Shown one piece after another: positions 7,824 through 16,324 of a stretch of 64,000 bases of DNA (its first letter is position 1; each line of letters begins with the position of its first letter). The stretch spans positions 2,477,748-2,541,747 of the forward strand of contig NC_042508.1 of NCBI RefSeq assembly GCF_003054445.1. The letters are read 5' to 3'. The position numbers and the translations under genes are program-made. Source of the stretch: Pichia kudriavzevii. Taxonomy: Eukaryota > Ascomycota > Pichiomycetes > Pichiales > Pichiaceae. Under the pieces are notes generated by a model. That model searched no databases and was not told the DNA's origin. It saw only the letters and a list, made by a program, of their open reading frames with translations.

Positions 7824-10800
7824 TCATTCTTCGTCGGATGATTGAAGGTATTCTGCATAATCTTCGGCTGAAGCAAAGGTGGGTAGTGACTTGAGTTTGA
7901 TTTTTTTGTTCTTTTTCTCCGAACCTAACTCTGCCTTTCTCTTCCTTGATTTCTTGTCAGATTCGGTTATCTCTTCGTCACTGTCAATCATATCATCTTC
8001 TTCTTCCTCCATCAAAATGTTGACATCTTCACCATCAGATGTATCGTTATTGTTCTCTTCTTCCTCCCCAATTTCTTCAGAATCGGAACCGGCATCGAAA
8101 TCTCCAATTGTTTTTATTGTGACTAATCCATCTTCTTCCTCATTTTGAGAATCAATCTCCCCTATTTCTTCTTCCTCATTTTCAATATCAGGAGAGACGG
8201 CGTTCTCTTCGCCATCGTCTTCGTCGTCTGAAAAGTCCGACATATCTAAATCTGACAACTCATCATCGAAATCATCCTCCTCGTCATCACCTTCAATATT
8301 TGGGTTGCTAGCTACTAATGCATCCCACACCGCGTCTTCTTCGAGCTCGGAATCTTCTTCAAAATCGTCCTTTGCCTTATCTTCCATTTCTTTATCAAAC
8401 CTAGAGCGTGAAATCTTTTCCTGCTTAGTACTGAAATACTGGTAGAAAAATTCATCTTCAGGTTTGATTTGGCTTGCCTTCTTTGATAACCAATCCTCTG
8501 TGTTTGCAGGAACCTCACTACTTTCAACACCAGTGGCACGAACTAATAAATTACCTGTATGCGAGCCTCCTAAAGGTTGCATAATAGAACTACCCTTCAA
8601 GTTGGCCTTGCTTTTTGGCTTTTTATAAATGAACCTATCAAGAAAATGTGCCAAAGAATATAATCCCAAGTCAGGCTTATTAATAGCTTTCCTTTCTATT
8701 TTAGTTAGTTCGTCATACTTCAAGAAATTGTTAGCATATGCTTGTACAGTTGGATGGTAATGATGAGTAAAATATTCAATTTCCCATAGTGAAGAGTTGT
8801 CAGCATTTGCGAATTTAGGATCTCTTTTCTTGGAATCATAAAGCCGTTTTTCAATGTCCTTTTGTTCAACTTCATCAAGATTCTCCTCTTGCTCGATTAA
8901 TTTATTAATTTCATCATCCATTGGAGTATTTAAGAATAAATTTCTAATTTGTGGAACCTCTCTCTCCAATTGGATCAAAAGAAAAATCATACCTGCAACA
9001 GTACCAATATTCAACCAACTTAAACAAACCTGACAAATTCTTTTAACAAATGCCAAAACCCTCTCGACTTTATCATCGTTCTTCAATGCTTTGTATAGTA
9101 AGTTCAAATAAATACCTTGCTTAGATGATGTTAAAAGTCTTTCGTCCCACAAAGATTCATATAGAGTTCTGAAAAACCTATCCTTGTGAGTTTCGTCAGC
9201 AAATTTAGAGGTAATTGTATGAATTAAAATCAGAGCTTGAACTGATGTGTTAAAGTTTAAGCCATGCGTAATTTTGTAAAGGATGTTCAAATGGTTCTCG
9301 AATATACCGACTGGAAAGTTTGAAAATGGAAATGCACGGTTCAAACCTGTCAATATTGCAGCAAACATTTTAGAGTTCTTTTCCTCGAGGATTTCTGTTT
9401 CATCCTTGACCTTAGCTTTAACGGATTTTCCTCCTTTCTTGCCTCTCTTGAACTTCCCTTTTCTTTTTCCTTCTTTTTGGTATTCACTTTCCTTCAATTG
9501 TCCAACATTTGCTGAATCAGTTTTGACCAATAATTTCTCAAACAATGCAAAATACGCATCGAGTAATTTATTAGCCAGTCCTTCGTCACGCTTGGTAAGA
9601 ATAGTTTGATTCAATGTATTAATAGAGTAATAAACAGCATGATGATCATTATTAGATCTGAAGACAACGTCAATAACCGCTTCACAAATAATTTGCTTCA
9701 TAGCCGGGTGATCCTGTTCTGTTAAAAGAATCTGATATGATGTCTTGGAGGATACTTTGGCATCAACATCACCCAATTTATTTACACCTAATCTTAAGAG
9801 ATTTGCTTCTTGTTCTGGTTTTGCCTTTAATAACGAGAAAATATGACTAACAACTTTCATTCTAACATATAAGATTGAATCATGAGAAAGTTTTTCTAAT
9901 AGGGAAATAAAATTGAAATACAACGTTTTTAGATGATCCTCAAAATACATCAAGATTAATTGTTCATTAGTCAAGTTCAAGCTTAGAGGTTGCTTTTTGA
10001 ATGGTTTCAACTTTCTATCAGGTGGTAATATAGTATTGACTAATAAATCAACCACAGCGTCGATACATTGCATAGCGGCTGTCCTTGATTTCTTTTGACA
10101 CATACTGAACAAATTATCTAATGCTCTCAGGTTGTGTAATGGTGCCTCTTGCACCAATAATGTCAATGCAGAAATTTTATCAGATAATGTACCGCTTGTT
10201 AAGATTTGAGACAAGAACCGTTTCTGGGAAGAGGACTTATTAAATTCCTCATCGTAAATCCTATTTTCCTCTTCAATTAATCCCTTTGCTTTTTCATAGA
10301 GCTCGTCAATATTTTGTTGTTTTATATATCTGTCAGCTGTTTTGGTGTCTATATTTAATGGAATATTATACCAATCTGATCTAGGCTCTACCGTTAGTCT
10401 ATCCGAAATAACAGATTGGAGGTTGGTTATCTTATCTGGGTTCGCTTTTTTTGTTTCTCTATCTCCACCTCCTTCAAGTGATGGTTGGGTTTCCGGTTCC
10501 GATGCTGCCTCTGAGTCTGAGTTTGACTCTGCTTTGTGCTCCTCTTCGTGTTCTGGAATGTGAGGTTCTTCTTCCTCCTTTTCTTCCTCAAATGATGATT
10601 CTGGTTCAGACCCTGACTCTGTCTCTGATTCATGTTCTGACTTTTCCTCAACTAAATCTGGAACATTGTCTTCCTCTTCATCTGCAATTTCAATATCTTT
10701 GGCCTTATTACTACCCAACCCGATGGATTTCATAAATGCATTTAATTCAATACTCAAATTCTTGTCAACGTCTCCATCGCCATCAAATTCCTGTTCACTT

Positions 10801-11078
10801 AAATTGTCAGCATCTTCAATCCCACTGATTAACTTTAAATCTTCATCAGTCGCACCTAATTCTAAAGCTTCACGACGCAAAGCATCGAAATCAGTGGAAT
10901 GTACATCTGCTTTTCCCTTCTTCTTCTTGGAATTATCATTTTTGTTTTTCCTTGACTTTTTCTCAGTTATTTTATTAGACAAAGCATTACTGACCTTATC
11001 CTTCAAAGAAGCAAGACTTAACTTTCCTGTCTCCATGATAGTGTTGTTAATTTCCGCCTCTTTTGTTCCAAAATTCAT
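7824..11078 (-). CDS. MAK21: Ribosome biogenesis factor Mak21/Noc1
   Basis: A protein of 1,084 residues (Sc Mak21 has 1,025). An acidic N-terminus (residues 80-210) is followed by a helical-repeat core with the CBF/Mak21 domain around residues 560-720, recognisable from NFPVGIFENHLNILYKIT and the segment LYESLWDERLL. A long Asp/Glu-rich tail with interspersed KKxKK signals follows, typical of nucleolar factors. In Sc, Mak21 pairs with Noc2 on early pre-60S particles and is needed for 27S rRNA processing. The upstream region has an RRPE-like AAAAATTTT element (11136-11148), usual for ribosome-biogenesis genes. Long antisense frames over the acidic tail are shadows of its GAA/GAT-rich codons. 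Confidence 0.95.
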   Translation of the reverse strand: MNFGTKEAEINNTIMETGKLSLASLKDKVSNALSNKITEKKSRKNKNDNSKKKKGKADVHSTDFDALRREALELGATDEDLKLISGIEDADNLSEQEFDGDGDVDKNLSIELNAFMKSIGLGSNKAKDIEIADEEEDNVPDLVEEKSEHESETESGSEPESSFEEEKEEEEPHIPEHEEEHKAESNSDSEAASEPETQPSLEGGGDRETKKANPDKITNLQSVISDRLTVEPRSDWYNIPLNIDTKTADRYIKQQNIDELYEKAKGLIEEENRIYDEEFNKSSSQKRFLSQILTSGTLSDKISALTLLVQEAPLHNLRALDNLFSMCQKKSRTAAMQCIDAVVDLLVNTILPPDRKLKPFKKQPLSLNLTNEQLILMYFEDHLKTLYFNFISLLEKLSHDSILYVRMKVVSHIFSLLKAKPEQEANLLRLGVNKLGDVDAKVSSKTSYQILLTEQDHPAMKQIICEAVIDVVFRSNNDHHAVYYSINTLNQTILTKRDEGLANKLLDAYFALFEKLLVKTDSANVGQLKESEYQKEGKRKGKFKRGKKGGKSVKAKVKDETEILEEKNSKMFAAILTGLNRAFPFSNFPVGIFENHLNILYKITHGLNFNTSVQALILIHTITSKFADETHKDRFFRTLYESLWDERLLTSSKQGIYLNLLYKALKNDDKVERVLAFVKRICQVCLSWLNIGTVAGMIFLLIQLEREVPQIRNLFLNTPMDDEINKLIEQEENLDEVEQKDIEKRLYDSKKRDPKFANADNSSLWEIEYFTHHYHPTVQAYANNFLKYDELTKIERKAINKPDLGLYSLAHFLDRFIYKKPKSKANLKGSSIMQPLGGSHTGNLLVRATGVESSEVPANTEDWLSKKASQIKPEDEFFYQYFSTKQEKISRSRFDKEMEDKAKDDFEEDSELEEDAVWDALVASNPNIEGDDEEDDFDDELSDLDMSDFSDDEDDGEENAVSPDIENEEEEIGEIDSQNEEEDGLVTIKTIGDFDAGSDSEEIGEEEENNNDTSDGEDVNILMEEEEDDMIDSDEEITESDKKSRKRKAELGSEKKNKKIKLKSLPTFASAEDYAEYLQSSDEE

Positions 11079-11135
11079 CTTTTAAGAAGACTTAACAAAT
11101 GATTATCAAAAAATAAAAATCTTTATTTTCAATTT

Positions 11136-11148
11136 TGAAAAATTTTTT
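11136..11148 (-). promoter_or_regulatory. RRPE-like element upstream of MAK21
   Basis: The palindromic core TGAAAAATTTTTT lies about 60 bp upstream of the MAK21 start. The ribosomal RNA processing element (consensus near TGAAAAATTTT, bound by Stb3 in Sc) marks ribosome-biogenesis genes. No clear PAC box accompanies it. In AT-rich DNA the motif can arise by chance. Confidence 0.45.
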
Positions 11149-11200
11149 GAGATTCAATGTTAAAAAGTTGAATTTTCATTAAAAGTAAAAAAAATAAACT

Positions 11201-11285
11201 CCCTCCTTCCGGGATCGAACCAGAGACCTCAAGATGTCTTGTATACCATTACAGTCTCGCGCTCTTCCAACTGAGCTAAAGAGGG
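11201..11285 (-). tRNA. tRNA-Tyr (GTA) with a 13-nt intron
   Basis: On the minus strand the 85-nt gene folds as a cloverleaf. The acceptor is CCCTCTT paired with AGGAGGG, the D arm GCTC/GAGC, the anticodon stem CGAGA/TCTTG, and the T arm TCTGG/CCGGA around TTCGATC. The anticodon loop reads CTGTAA, so the anticodon is GTA. A 13-nt intron (starting TGGTATAC) follows position 37, the canonical site, as in Sc tRNA-Tyr genes. The B box is GGTTCGATCCC. A terminator T-run (A8 on the plus strand, 11187-11194) follows the 3' end. It is the probable target that attracted the neighbouring Ty3-type element. Confidence 0.95.
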
Positions 11286-11296
11286 AATTACAAGAG

Positions 11297-11556
11297 TGTA
11301 AGAGATCAGACAAAGGACTATCTCTCTATTTCCACATCGGGTAATCATATAGAAGGTTGAAGAAGATTGTAGAAGGTTAAACAGAAGTTCTAGAAGATAA
11401 TTAAATCCCTCAAAATGCTATTTTTTAAATTAAAGAATTACTATTTAAACAGAGGACATTCCATATATGTTCTCAGAGAATTAACGTATAAAAATATATA
11501 AGATAAAAATAAGCAATAATCAGATTCTAAAGTACGCACCACCAGCAACACTTTCA
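11297..11556 (+). repeat. 5' LTR (260 bp)
   Basis: It starts TGTAAGAGATC and ends CAACACTTTCA, with TG...CA termini. It matches 16060-16319 over its full length by eye. A TATA-like stretch TATAAAAATATATAAG begins at 11487 and probably drives the genomic RNA. The 5-bp duplication AAGAG precedes it. Confidence 0.97.
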
Positions 11557-11558
11557 AT

Positions 11559-11570
11559 TGGTAGCACCGG
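11559..11570 (+). other. Primer-binding site of the retrotransposon
   Basis: TGGTAGCACCGG lies 2 nt after the LTR end. The leading TGG complements the CCA tail of a tRNA. It resembles the site for initiator tRNA-Met (Sc complement TGGTAGCGCCGC) with two differences, so the primer may be initiator Met of this species or another tRNA ending in CCGGTGCTA-CCA. The tRNA itself is not in the window. Confidence 0.7.
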
Positions 11571-11605
11571 CTAGTTAGAAAAGTTCAACAAAGAAATTAA
11601 ACAAC

Positions 11606-12355
11606 ATGAATTCAGAAGTTAACGCGATGCATGCAGGTTCTAACCCGTCGCAAGTTAACTTAAACATGGTATTCAAGGGTAACGAAAAGAACTCTGTTCG
11701 TTTAGCCCAACAATTTCTGTTCAAACTTGACATGGCCTTTAAACTACAAGAAAGTATGGGAAAGGATGTCTCAGAATTATTTAAGGTAGCAACCGCAATG
11801 CTCAACCTCGATGGATCCGCTCTCGCCTGGTTCACTAACAGGTATGGAAACTCCGAATTACCTTTATGGCATCAATTTGTCGAAGAGTTTACACTCGAAT
11901 TCTGTCCAACAGACGAATTTGAGTTGAGACAAGTGGCAGCAAAATACAATGGCTGTCACCAAGGTAAAAATTCCGTGGAACAATTTATCCAGGAATTTGA
12001 AGGGTACCGGACCTTACTCCCAGGTGAGTATGAGAACGAATGGGCCACCAGAGATAGGTTTGTGCAAGGATTACGTGCAGAAATTAGAGGACGCGTATTC
12101 CAACATAGACCAAACTCGCTTGCTGAAGCCAAATTTTTAGCAAGAGACTTTGAGAAGGACTCAGCACCCAGAGCTAGAGACTTTAGATTCTCGCATCAAG
12201 ATAGATGGAGAGGTGAACCAATGGAAATAGACTCCATTAAAAATAAAAATTATCGTGGTCGGAATTTTGACAGTTATAAAAGAAACAAGAATTACAACAG
12301 AAACTATAATGGTGGTTACGCTGGTAGAAAACAAGACAGAGAAAATTTAAATTAG
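11606..12355 (+). CDS. Retrotransposon Gag (capsid) protein
   Basis: A 249-residue protein. Residues of about 25-165 match the retrotransposon gag fold (LDGSALAWFTNRYG, LWHQFVEEFTLEF and VEQFIQEFEGYRTL are typical). The C-terminus (200-249) is rich in Arg, Asn, Tyr and Gly and should bind RNA. There is no CCHC zinc knuckle, which Ty3 Gag does have in its nucleocapsid part, so RNA binding must rely on the basic tail. Gag assembles the virus-like particle in the cytoplasm. The gene ends with TAG at 12353-12355, overlapping the pol frame by 28 nt at a frameshift signal. Confidence 0.93.
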   Translation: MNSEVNAMHAGSNPSQVNLNMVFKGNEKNSVRLAQQFLFKLDMAFKLQESMGKDVSELFKVATAMLNLDGSALAWFTNRYGNSELPLWHQFVEEFTLEFCPTDEFELRQVAAKYNGCHQGKNSVEQFIQEFEGYRTLLPGEYENEWATRDRFVQGLRAEIRGRVFQHRPNSLAEAKFLARDFEKDSAPRARDFRFSHQDRWRGEPMEIDSIKNKNYRGRNFDSYKRNKNYNRNYNGGYAGRKQDRENLN

Positions 12356-15300
12356 TTAGGAACCAAAAGGTGGTTGGTTCCGATATTGCTATAAACCCAC
12401 CTACAATAGAAAATGCAAATCTGCAATTAAAGAACGAGATTCAACACTCTACTAAGTTTGACAAGTATATACTAGATAACAAGGATATAGAAAATTTAAG
12501 TGTTTCGAACGTTTACATGGATAGGAAAGAACTTCCGCTTTTGAAAGTTAAAAATGAATTATTTAAGGAATGTGTTGCTTTAGTTGACAGCGGTGCGTCA
12601 AGAAACTTTTTGGATTACGAATTCGTTAAATCACATCAATTAGAAAATTATTTAGAGCCTACAGAATTTGAAGATGTTGTCGCCGCTAATAAGAAAACGA
12701 TCAGCGTTAAAGGAGAATTAACCTTAGAATTACAATTTAAGCTAAGAGACGAATGGCAAAATGAGAATATTAGATTCTTAGTCTTAGAGAATATCAACCA
12801 TAAAATGATATTAGGTTTCCCATTTGTTAAAGATCATGGAAATAAAGTTGACTGGGAAAATATCGAAAAGGAAACGGAAACTCCTGAAATCCCAGATATC
12901 GAAGAACAAATAGAGTCAAGCGACGAAAACGACTTAGAAGAAACACAAGAAAATGAACTTATAGGTATTAACTCCATGCGTGCAGTTAGAAGAAATTTAA
13001 AGAATGTTGATAATTATCCATTATTACTGTTTGTGCAGTCAGTTGAAGAAAAAGAAAACAATAATGTTTTAGAAGAACCTTACGATGGTGTTGATGGAAT
13101 TAGGAAGAAAATTCATGAAGAATTTAGAGATGTGGTGACCAATGACCAACCCACCAGTTTACCTCCCCAAAGGGATTTGACTCACAGAATTATACTCATT
13201 GAACCTACCAAGAGTACATACAGACGCCAGTACAAATTAAGTTATTCAGAGAAACAAGAGCTGAATAAACAAGTTGATGAACTGCTAAAACAAGGTTTTA
13301 TCAAGCCTAGCTCCAGTCCTTTCAATAGTCCTGTATTATTTGTCAAGAAGAAAGATGGTAGTATGAGAATGTGTGTCGATTATAGGTTATTAAACAACAA
13401 TACGGTAAAAGACAAGTTCCCAATACCACGAATCGATGAATTAATCACATGTTTTGGAGGAGCTTCAGTATTTTCCAAGTTGGATTTGATGTCAGGGTAC
13501 TTTCAGGTCAGAATCGCAGAAAATGATATGGAAAAAACAGCCTTTTCCACAGATTACGGTCACTACGAGTGGGTTGTGATGCCTTTCGGTTTAACCAACG
13601 CCCCTAGTACTTTCCAAAGAATGATGAATAGGATTCTAGCACCTTATTTGAACCAATTTGTTCAGGTGTACCTGGATGATATTATAATTTACTCAAAGAC
13701 TGTCGAAGAACACTACAGTCACATTGAAAAAATATTGGAATTGCTCAGGAGAAATAAGCTGATTGCGAAGAAAAAGAAATGCTCATTTTACTTCAAAACC
13801 TTAGGTTTCTTAGGACATCTCATTTCAAGCAGAGGTATCCAGACTGACCCTGCTAAGATAGACAAAATCAAGAGTTGGCCAATTCCGAAAAACGCCAAAG
13901 ACGCTCAATCATTCCTAGGATTAGCTGGTTATTATCGAAGATTTATCAAAGATTATTCTAAGATTGCATCTCCTATAATGGAATTCGCAAATAAGAAATG
14001 TGTTTGGAAAGAACCTCAAGATAAAGCATTCGAAGAGCTGAAAGGAAAGTTGATTAATGCCCCAATTTTAGTACATCCTATTTGGGAAGATGGTTATACA
14101 TTTGTGGTGCACACAGATGCTTGTGGTACTGCGTTAGGTTACGTGTTAGAACAGCTTGATTCAGATGGAAAATTACGTGGTGTAATAGCCTATGGCTCCA
14201 GGAAATTAATAGGTTCAGAATTAAATTATTCAATATATGACCGTGAATTTCTCGCTGTTGTCGAAGCATTAAAGAACTGGCGTTACTATTTATTAAATCG
14301 GCACTTTGTATTGAAAACAGATCACAGATCGTTGGTCTATTTAAAGCGACAGAATGCAATAGATAGCCATAGAGTGGCCAGATGGTTGGATTATTTAGCT
14401 GATTACGATTTCACCATTCAGTACGTGAAAGGTCCTACTAATTCAGTAGCAGACGCTTTGTCTAGGTACCCCTACGAGGAGAAAGAAGTTGGTATCAACA
14501 CAATAGAATCGGTGTTAACACCAAATCAGGAACTGCTAGAACGGATCATTAAGTCGTACGATGAAGACAATGAAATTAAGGAGATATACGACATATTGAA
14601 AGAGAATTTGCCGATCCCGAAGTCAATCCATAACCACATCAAACATTATTCAATTGAGGATAATTTACTATATTTCTCAGTGGTTAAAGGAGGAAATGAT
14701 CGAAGAATAGTAGTCTCCCCTAAGTCTAAGTTGGTTCAGGAAATTATTGGTAACGCTCATGACGGTAACTCTGCTGGTCATTTCGGGTATTTCAAAACAT
14801 ACATGAGACTTCACCCTATGTTCTACTGGCCAAATATGCTAAAAAGCGTGAAGAGATATTGTCAAAGATGTACGGTTTGCCAGAAAACCAAACCCGAGAC
14901 AACTGGTCAAAGAGGATTATTTTCCCCTCTTCCAATTCCTGAAGGAAGATGGACAGACATCAGTTTGGATTTTGTCACAGGTGTTCCCAGATGCAAAAAT
15001 GGACACGATATGATTTTGGTAGTGGTGGATAGATTCACGAAGATGGCACATTTCATCCCCACTAGGAAAACTGCAACCGCAGAGCAATGTGCAAAATTGA
15101 TGGTAGATAATTGTTTTAAATTACATGGGATTCCAAAAAGAATGGTTTCGGATAAAGATATAAGGTTCATGAATAAATTTTGGTTTACGGTGTACAAGAT
15201 ATTTGGTACATCCTTACTTTTCTCGACCACTAATCATCCTCAAACCGATGGTCAAACAGAAAGAACGAACAGAATCTTAAACCAGTTACTAAGAAATTAT

Positions 15301-16059
15301 GCGAGTAACGATCTCTACAGTTGGGACAAATGGTTGTCAATGGCCGAATTTGCCTACAATAGTTCCCATCAAGTCTCGATAGGTTCATCACCATTTGAAG
15401 TTTGCTATGGTTACTTACCAGACTCGCCAATGTTTATTTCTAGCAGTCGTGTTTCAAGTAGAAGGTACAGCAATAAAGCTGAAGAATTCGCATTAGAAAT
15501 GAAAGTCATCATGGAAAATGTGAAAGAAAACATGATTGAAGCGCAAAGAAGTCAGGAAACACAGCATAATAAGTCGAGAGTGTACGAAACATTTGAAGTT
15601 GGAGATTGGATACTATTACACAAAGATGCATATGGTAGTGATAGATTGTATTACAAAATACAACCGGTATACTACGGACCCTACAAGGTTGTCAAAAAGA
15701 TATCAGACAACGCTTACGAAGTTGATTTACCGAAAACGAATAAAAAGGATAGAGTAATCAATGTCAGATGGCTTAGAAGATTCTTACAAACGGATAAACA
15801 GTTTCCCAAGGTACCCCCAAGAACAATAGCTGAAGCAAGAAGTAGACTGACCGAGATTATCGGTATAGCTGGTATCGACGAAACAAACGATACATTGGAT
15901 GTCTACTGGAAAGATTGTGACCCTTGTCATAGTTCAAGCATCCCATTTTCATTATTTTTAGAGATCCCAGAAGATTTACAGAGAACTTTATGGGATAATG
16001 CAAAAGCAATTGATAAGGACAATAAACTTCGGGACGAAGTTTCTAAAGCGGCGGGGTAA
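12328..16059 (+). CDS. Retrotransposon Pol polyprotein (protease, RT, RNase H, integrase), made as Gag-Pol
   Basis: The pol frame is open from 12328 and has no ATG near its start, so it must be translated by frameshift from gag. The positions below count from the GTG at 12370. The aspartic protease has DSGA (D73). Reverse transcriptase has KLDLMSGYFQV and YLDD (434-437). RNase H begins at HTDACG (about 580). Integrase has the zinc motif H797-H804-C831-C834 and the catalytic triad D867, D928, E964 with the canonical 35-residue spacing. A GPYKVVKKI module follows. The last 80 residues (LDVYWKDCDP...) may be a divergent chromodomain-like tail. All catalytic residues are present, so it looks functional. 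The TAA abuts the 3' LTR directly. Confidence 0.96.
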   Translation, partial: KTRQRKFKLVRNQKVVGSDIAINPPTIENANLQLKNEIQHSTKFDKYILDNKDIENLSVSNVYMDRKELPLLKVKNELFKECVALVDSGASRNFLDYEFVKSHQLENYLEPTEFEDVVAANKKTISVKGELTLELQFKLRDEWQNENIRFLVLENINHKMILGFPFVKDHGNKVDWENIEKETETPEIPDIEEQIESSDENDLEETQENELIGINSMRAVRRNLKNVDNYPLLLFVQSVEEKENNNVLEEPYDGVDGIRKKIHEEFRDVVTNDQPTSLPPQRDLTHRIILIEPTKSTYRRQYKLSYSEKQELNKQVDELLKQGFIKPSSSPFNSPVLFVKKKDGSMRMCVDYRLLNNNTVKDKFPIPRIDELITCFGGASVFSKLDLMSGYFQVRIAENDMEKTAFSTDYGHYEWVVMPFGLTNAPSTFQRMMNRILAPYLNQFVQVYLDDIIIYSKTVEEHYSHIEKILELLRRNKLIAKKKKCSFYFKTLGFLGHLISSRGIQTDPAKIDKIKSWPIPKNAKDAQSFLGLAGYYRRFIKDYSKIASPIMEFANKKCVWKEPQDKAFEELKGKLINAPILVHPIWEDGYTFVVHTDACGTALGYVLEQLDSDGKLRGVIAYGSRKLIGSELNYSIYDREFLAVVEALKNWRYYLLNRHFVLKTDHRSLVYLKRQNAIDSHRVARWLDYLADYDFTIQYVKGPTNSVADALSRYPYEEKEVGINTIESVLTPNQELLERIIKSYDEDNEIKEIYDILKENLPIPKSIHNHIKHYSIEDNLLYFSVVKGGNDRRIVVSPKSKLVQEIIGNAHDGNSAGHFGYFKTYMRLHPMFYWPNMLKSVKRYCQRCTVCQKTKPETTGQRGLFSPLPIPEGRWTDISLDFVTGVPRCKNGHDMILVVVDRFTKMAHFIPTRKTATAEQCAKLMVDNCFKLHGIPKRMVSDKDIRFMNKFWFTVYKIFGTSLLFSTTNHPQTDGQTERTNRILNQLLRNYASNDLYSWDKWLSMAEFAYNSSHQVSIGSSPFEVCYGYLPDSPMFISSSRVSSRRYSNKAEEFALEMKVIMENVKENMIEAQRSQETQHNKSRVYETFEVGDWILLHKDAYGSDRLYYKIQPVYYGPYKVVKKISDNAYEVDLPKTNKKDRVINVRWLRRFLQTDKQFPKVPPRTIAEARSRLTEIIGIAGIDETNDTLDVYWKDCDPCHSSSIPFSLFLEIPEDLQRTLWDNAKAIDKDNKLRDEVSKAAG
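12343..12402 (+). promoter_or_regulatory. Predicted -1 ribosomal frameshift signal: slippery heptamer plus H-type pseudoknot
   Basis: The heptamer A AAT TTA (12343-12349) is in the gag frame in the X-XXY-YYZ register. After a 9-nt spacer, GGAACCA (12359-12365) can pair with TGGTTCC (12375-12381), 7 bp. Inside the loop, AGGTGG (12368-12373) can pair with CCACCT (12397-12402), 6 bp. Loop 1 is 2 nt, there is 1 nt between the stems, and the last loop is 15 nt. These are classic dimensions for an H-type pseudoknot. A -1 slip moves ribosomes from the gag frame exactly into pol before the gag TAG. The same heptamer serves Rous sarcoma virus gag-pol. The function is inferred from sequence; no structure was computed. 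Confidence 0.85.
16045..16059 (+). other. Candidate plus-strand primer (polypurine tract) inside the end of pol
   Basis: The segment AAAGCGGCGGGGTAA lies immediately before the 3' LTR and overlaps the last pol codons and stop. It is purine-rich but interrupted by cytosines, so the true primer may be only the GGGG end. Position is the main evidence. Confidence 0.4.
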
Positions 16060-16319
16060 TGTAAGAGATCAGACAAAGGACTATCTCTCTATTTCCACAT
16101 CGGGTAATCATATAGAAGGTTGAAGAAGATTGTAGAAGGTTAAACAGAAGTTCTAGAAGATAATTAAATCCCTCAAAATGCTATTTTTTAAATTAAAGAA
16201 TTACTATTTAAACAGAGGACATTCCATATATGTTCTCAGAGAATTAACGTATAAAAATATATAAGATAAAAATAAGCAATAATCAGATTCTAAAGTACGC
16301 ACCACCAGCAACACTTTCA
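16060..16319 (+). repeat. 3' LTR (260 bp)
   Basis: Same length, ends and sequence by eye as the 5' LTR. It is followed by the target duplication AAGAG (16320-16324). Identity of the two LTRs implies recent integration. Confidence 0.97.
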
Positions 16320-16324
16320 AAGAG

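Larger units (their letters stand above)
11292..16324 (+). mobile_element. Complete Ty3/Gypsy LTR retrotransposon with 5-bp target duplication
   Basis: The element spans 11297-16319 (5,023 bp) and is flanked by AAGAG on both sides (11292-11296 and 16320-16324). Order: 5' LTR, primer-binding site, gag, pol (protease, reverse transcriptase, RNase H, integrase), 3' LTR. Integrase after RNase H defines the Ty3/Gypsy order. The LTRs appear identical over 260 bp and both frames are open, so the insertion is recent and may be active. The 5' LTR begins 12 bp upstream of the mature tRNA-Tyr 5' end and points away from it, matching the Ty3 habit of inserting at Pol III start sites. Pol is in the -1 frame relative to gag. 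Confidence 0.97.

Noticed and set aside
10666-11085. 139-codon frame antisense to MAK21
   Set aside because: It is Ser/Leu-rich because it mirrors acidic and lysine codons of the N-terminus of MAK21; the same holds for other antisense frames over MAK21, UTP14 and ESF1.
12328-12370. +1 frameshift as in Ty3
   Set aside because: Pol is in the -1 frame relative to gag; a +1 shift from gag would enter the third frame, not pol.
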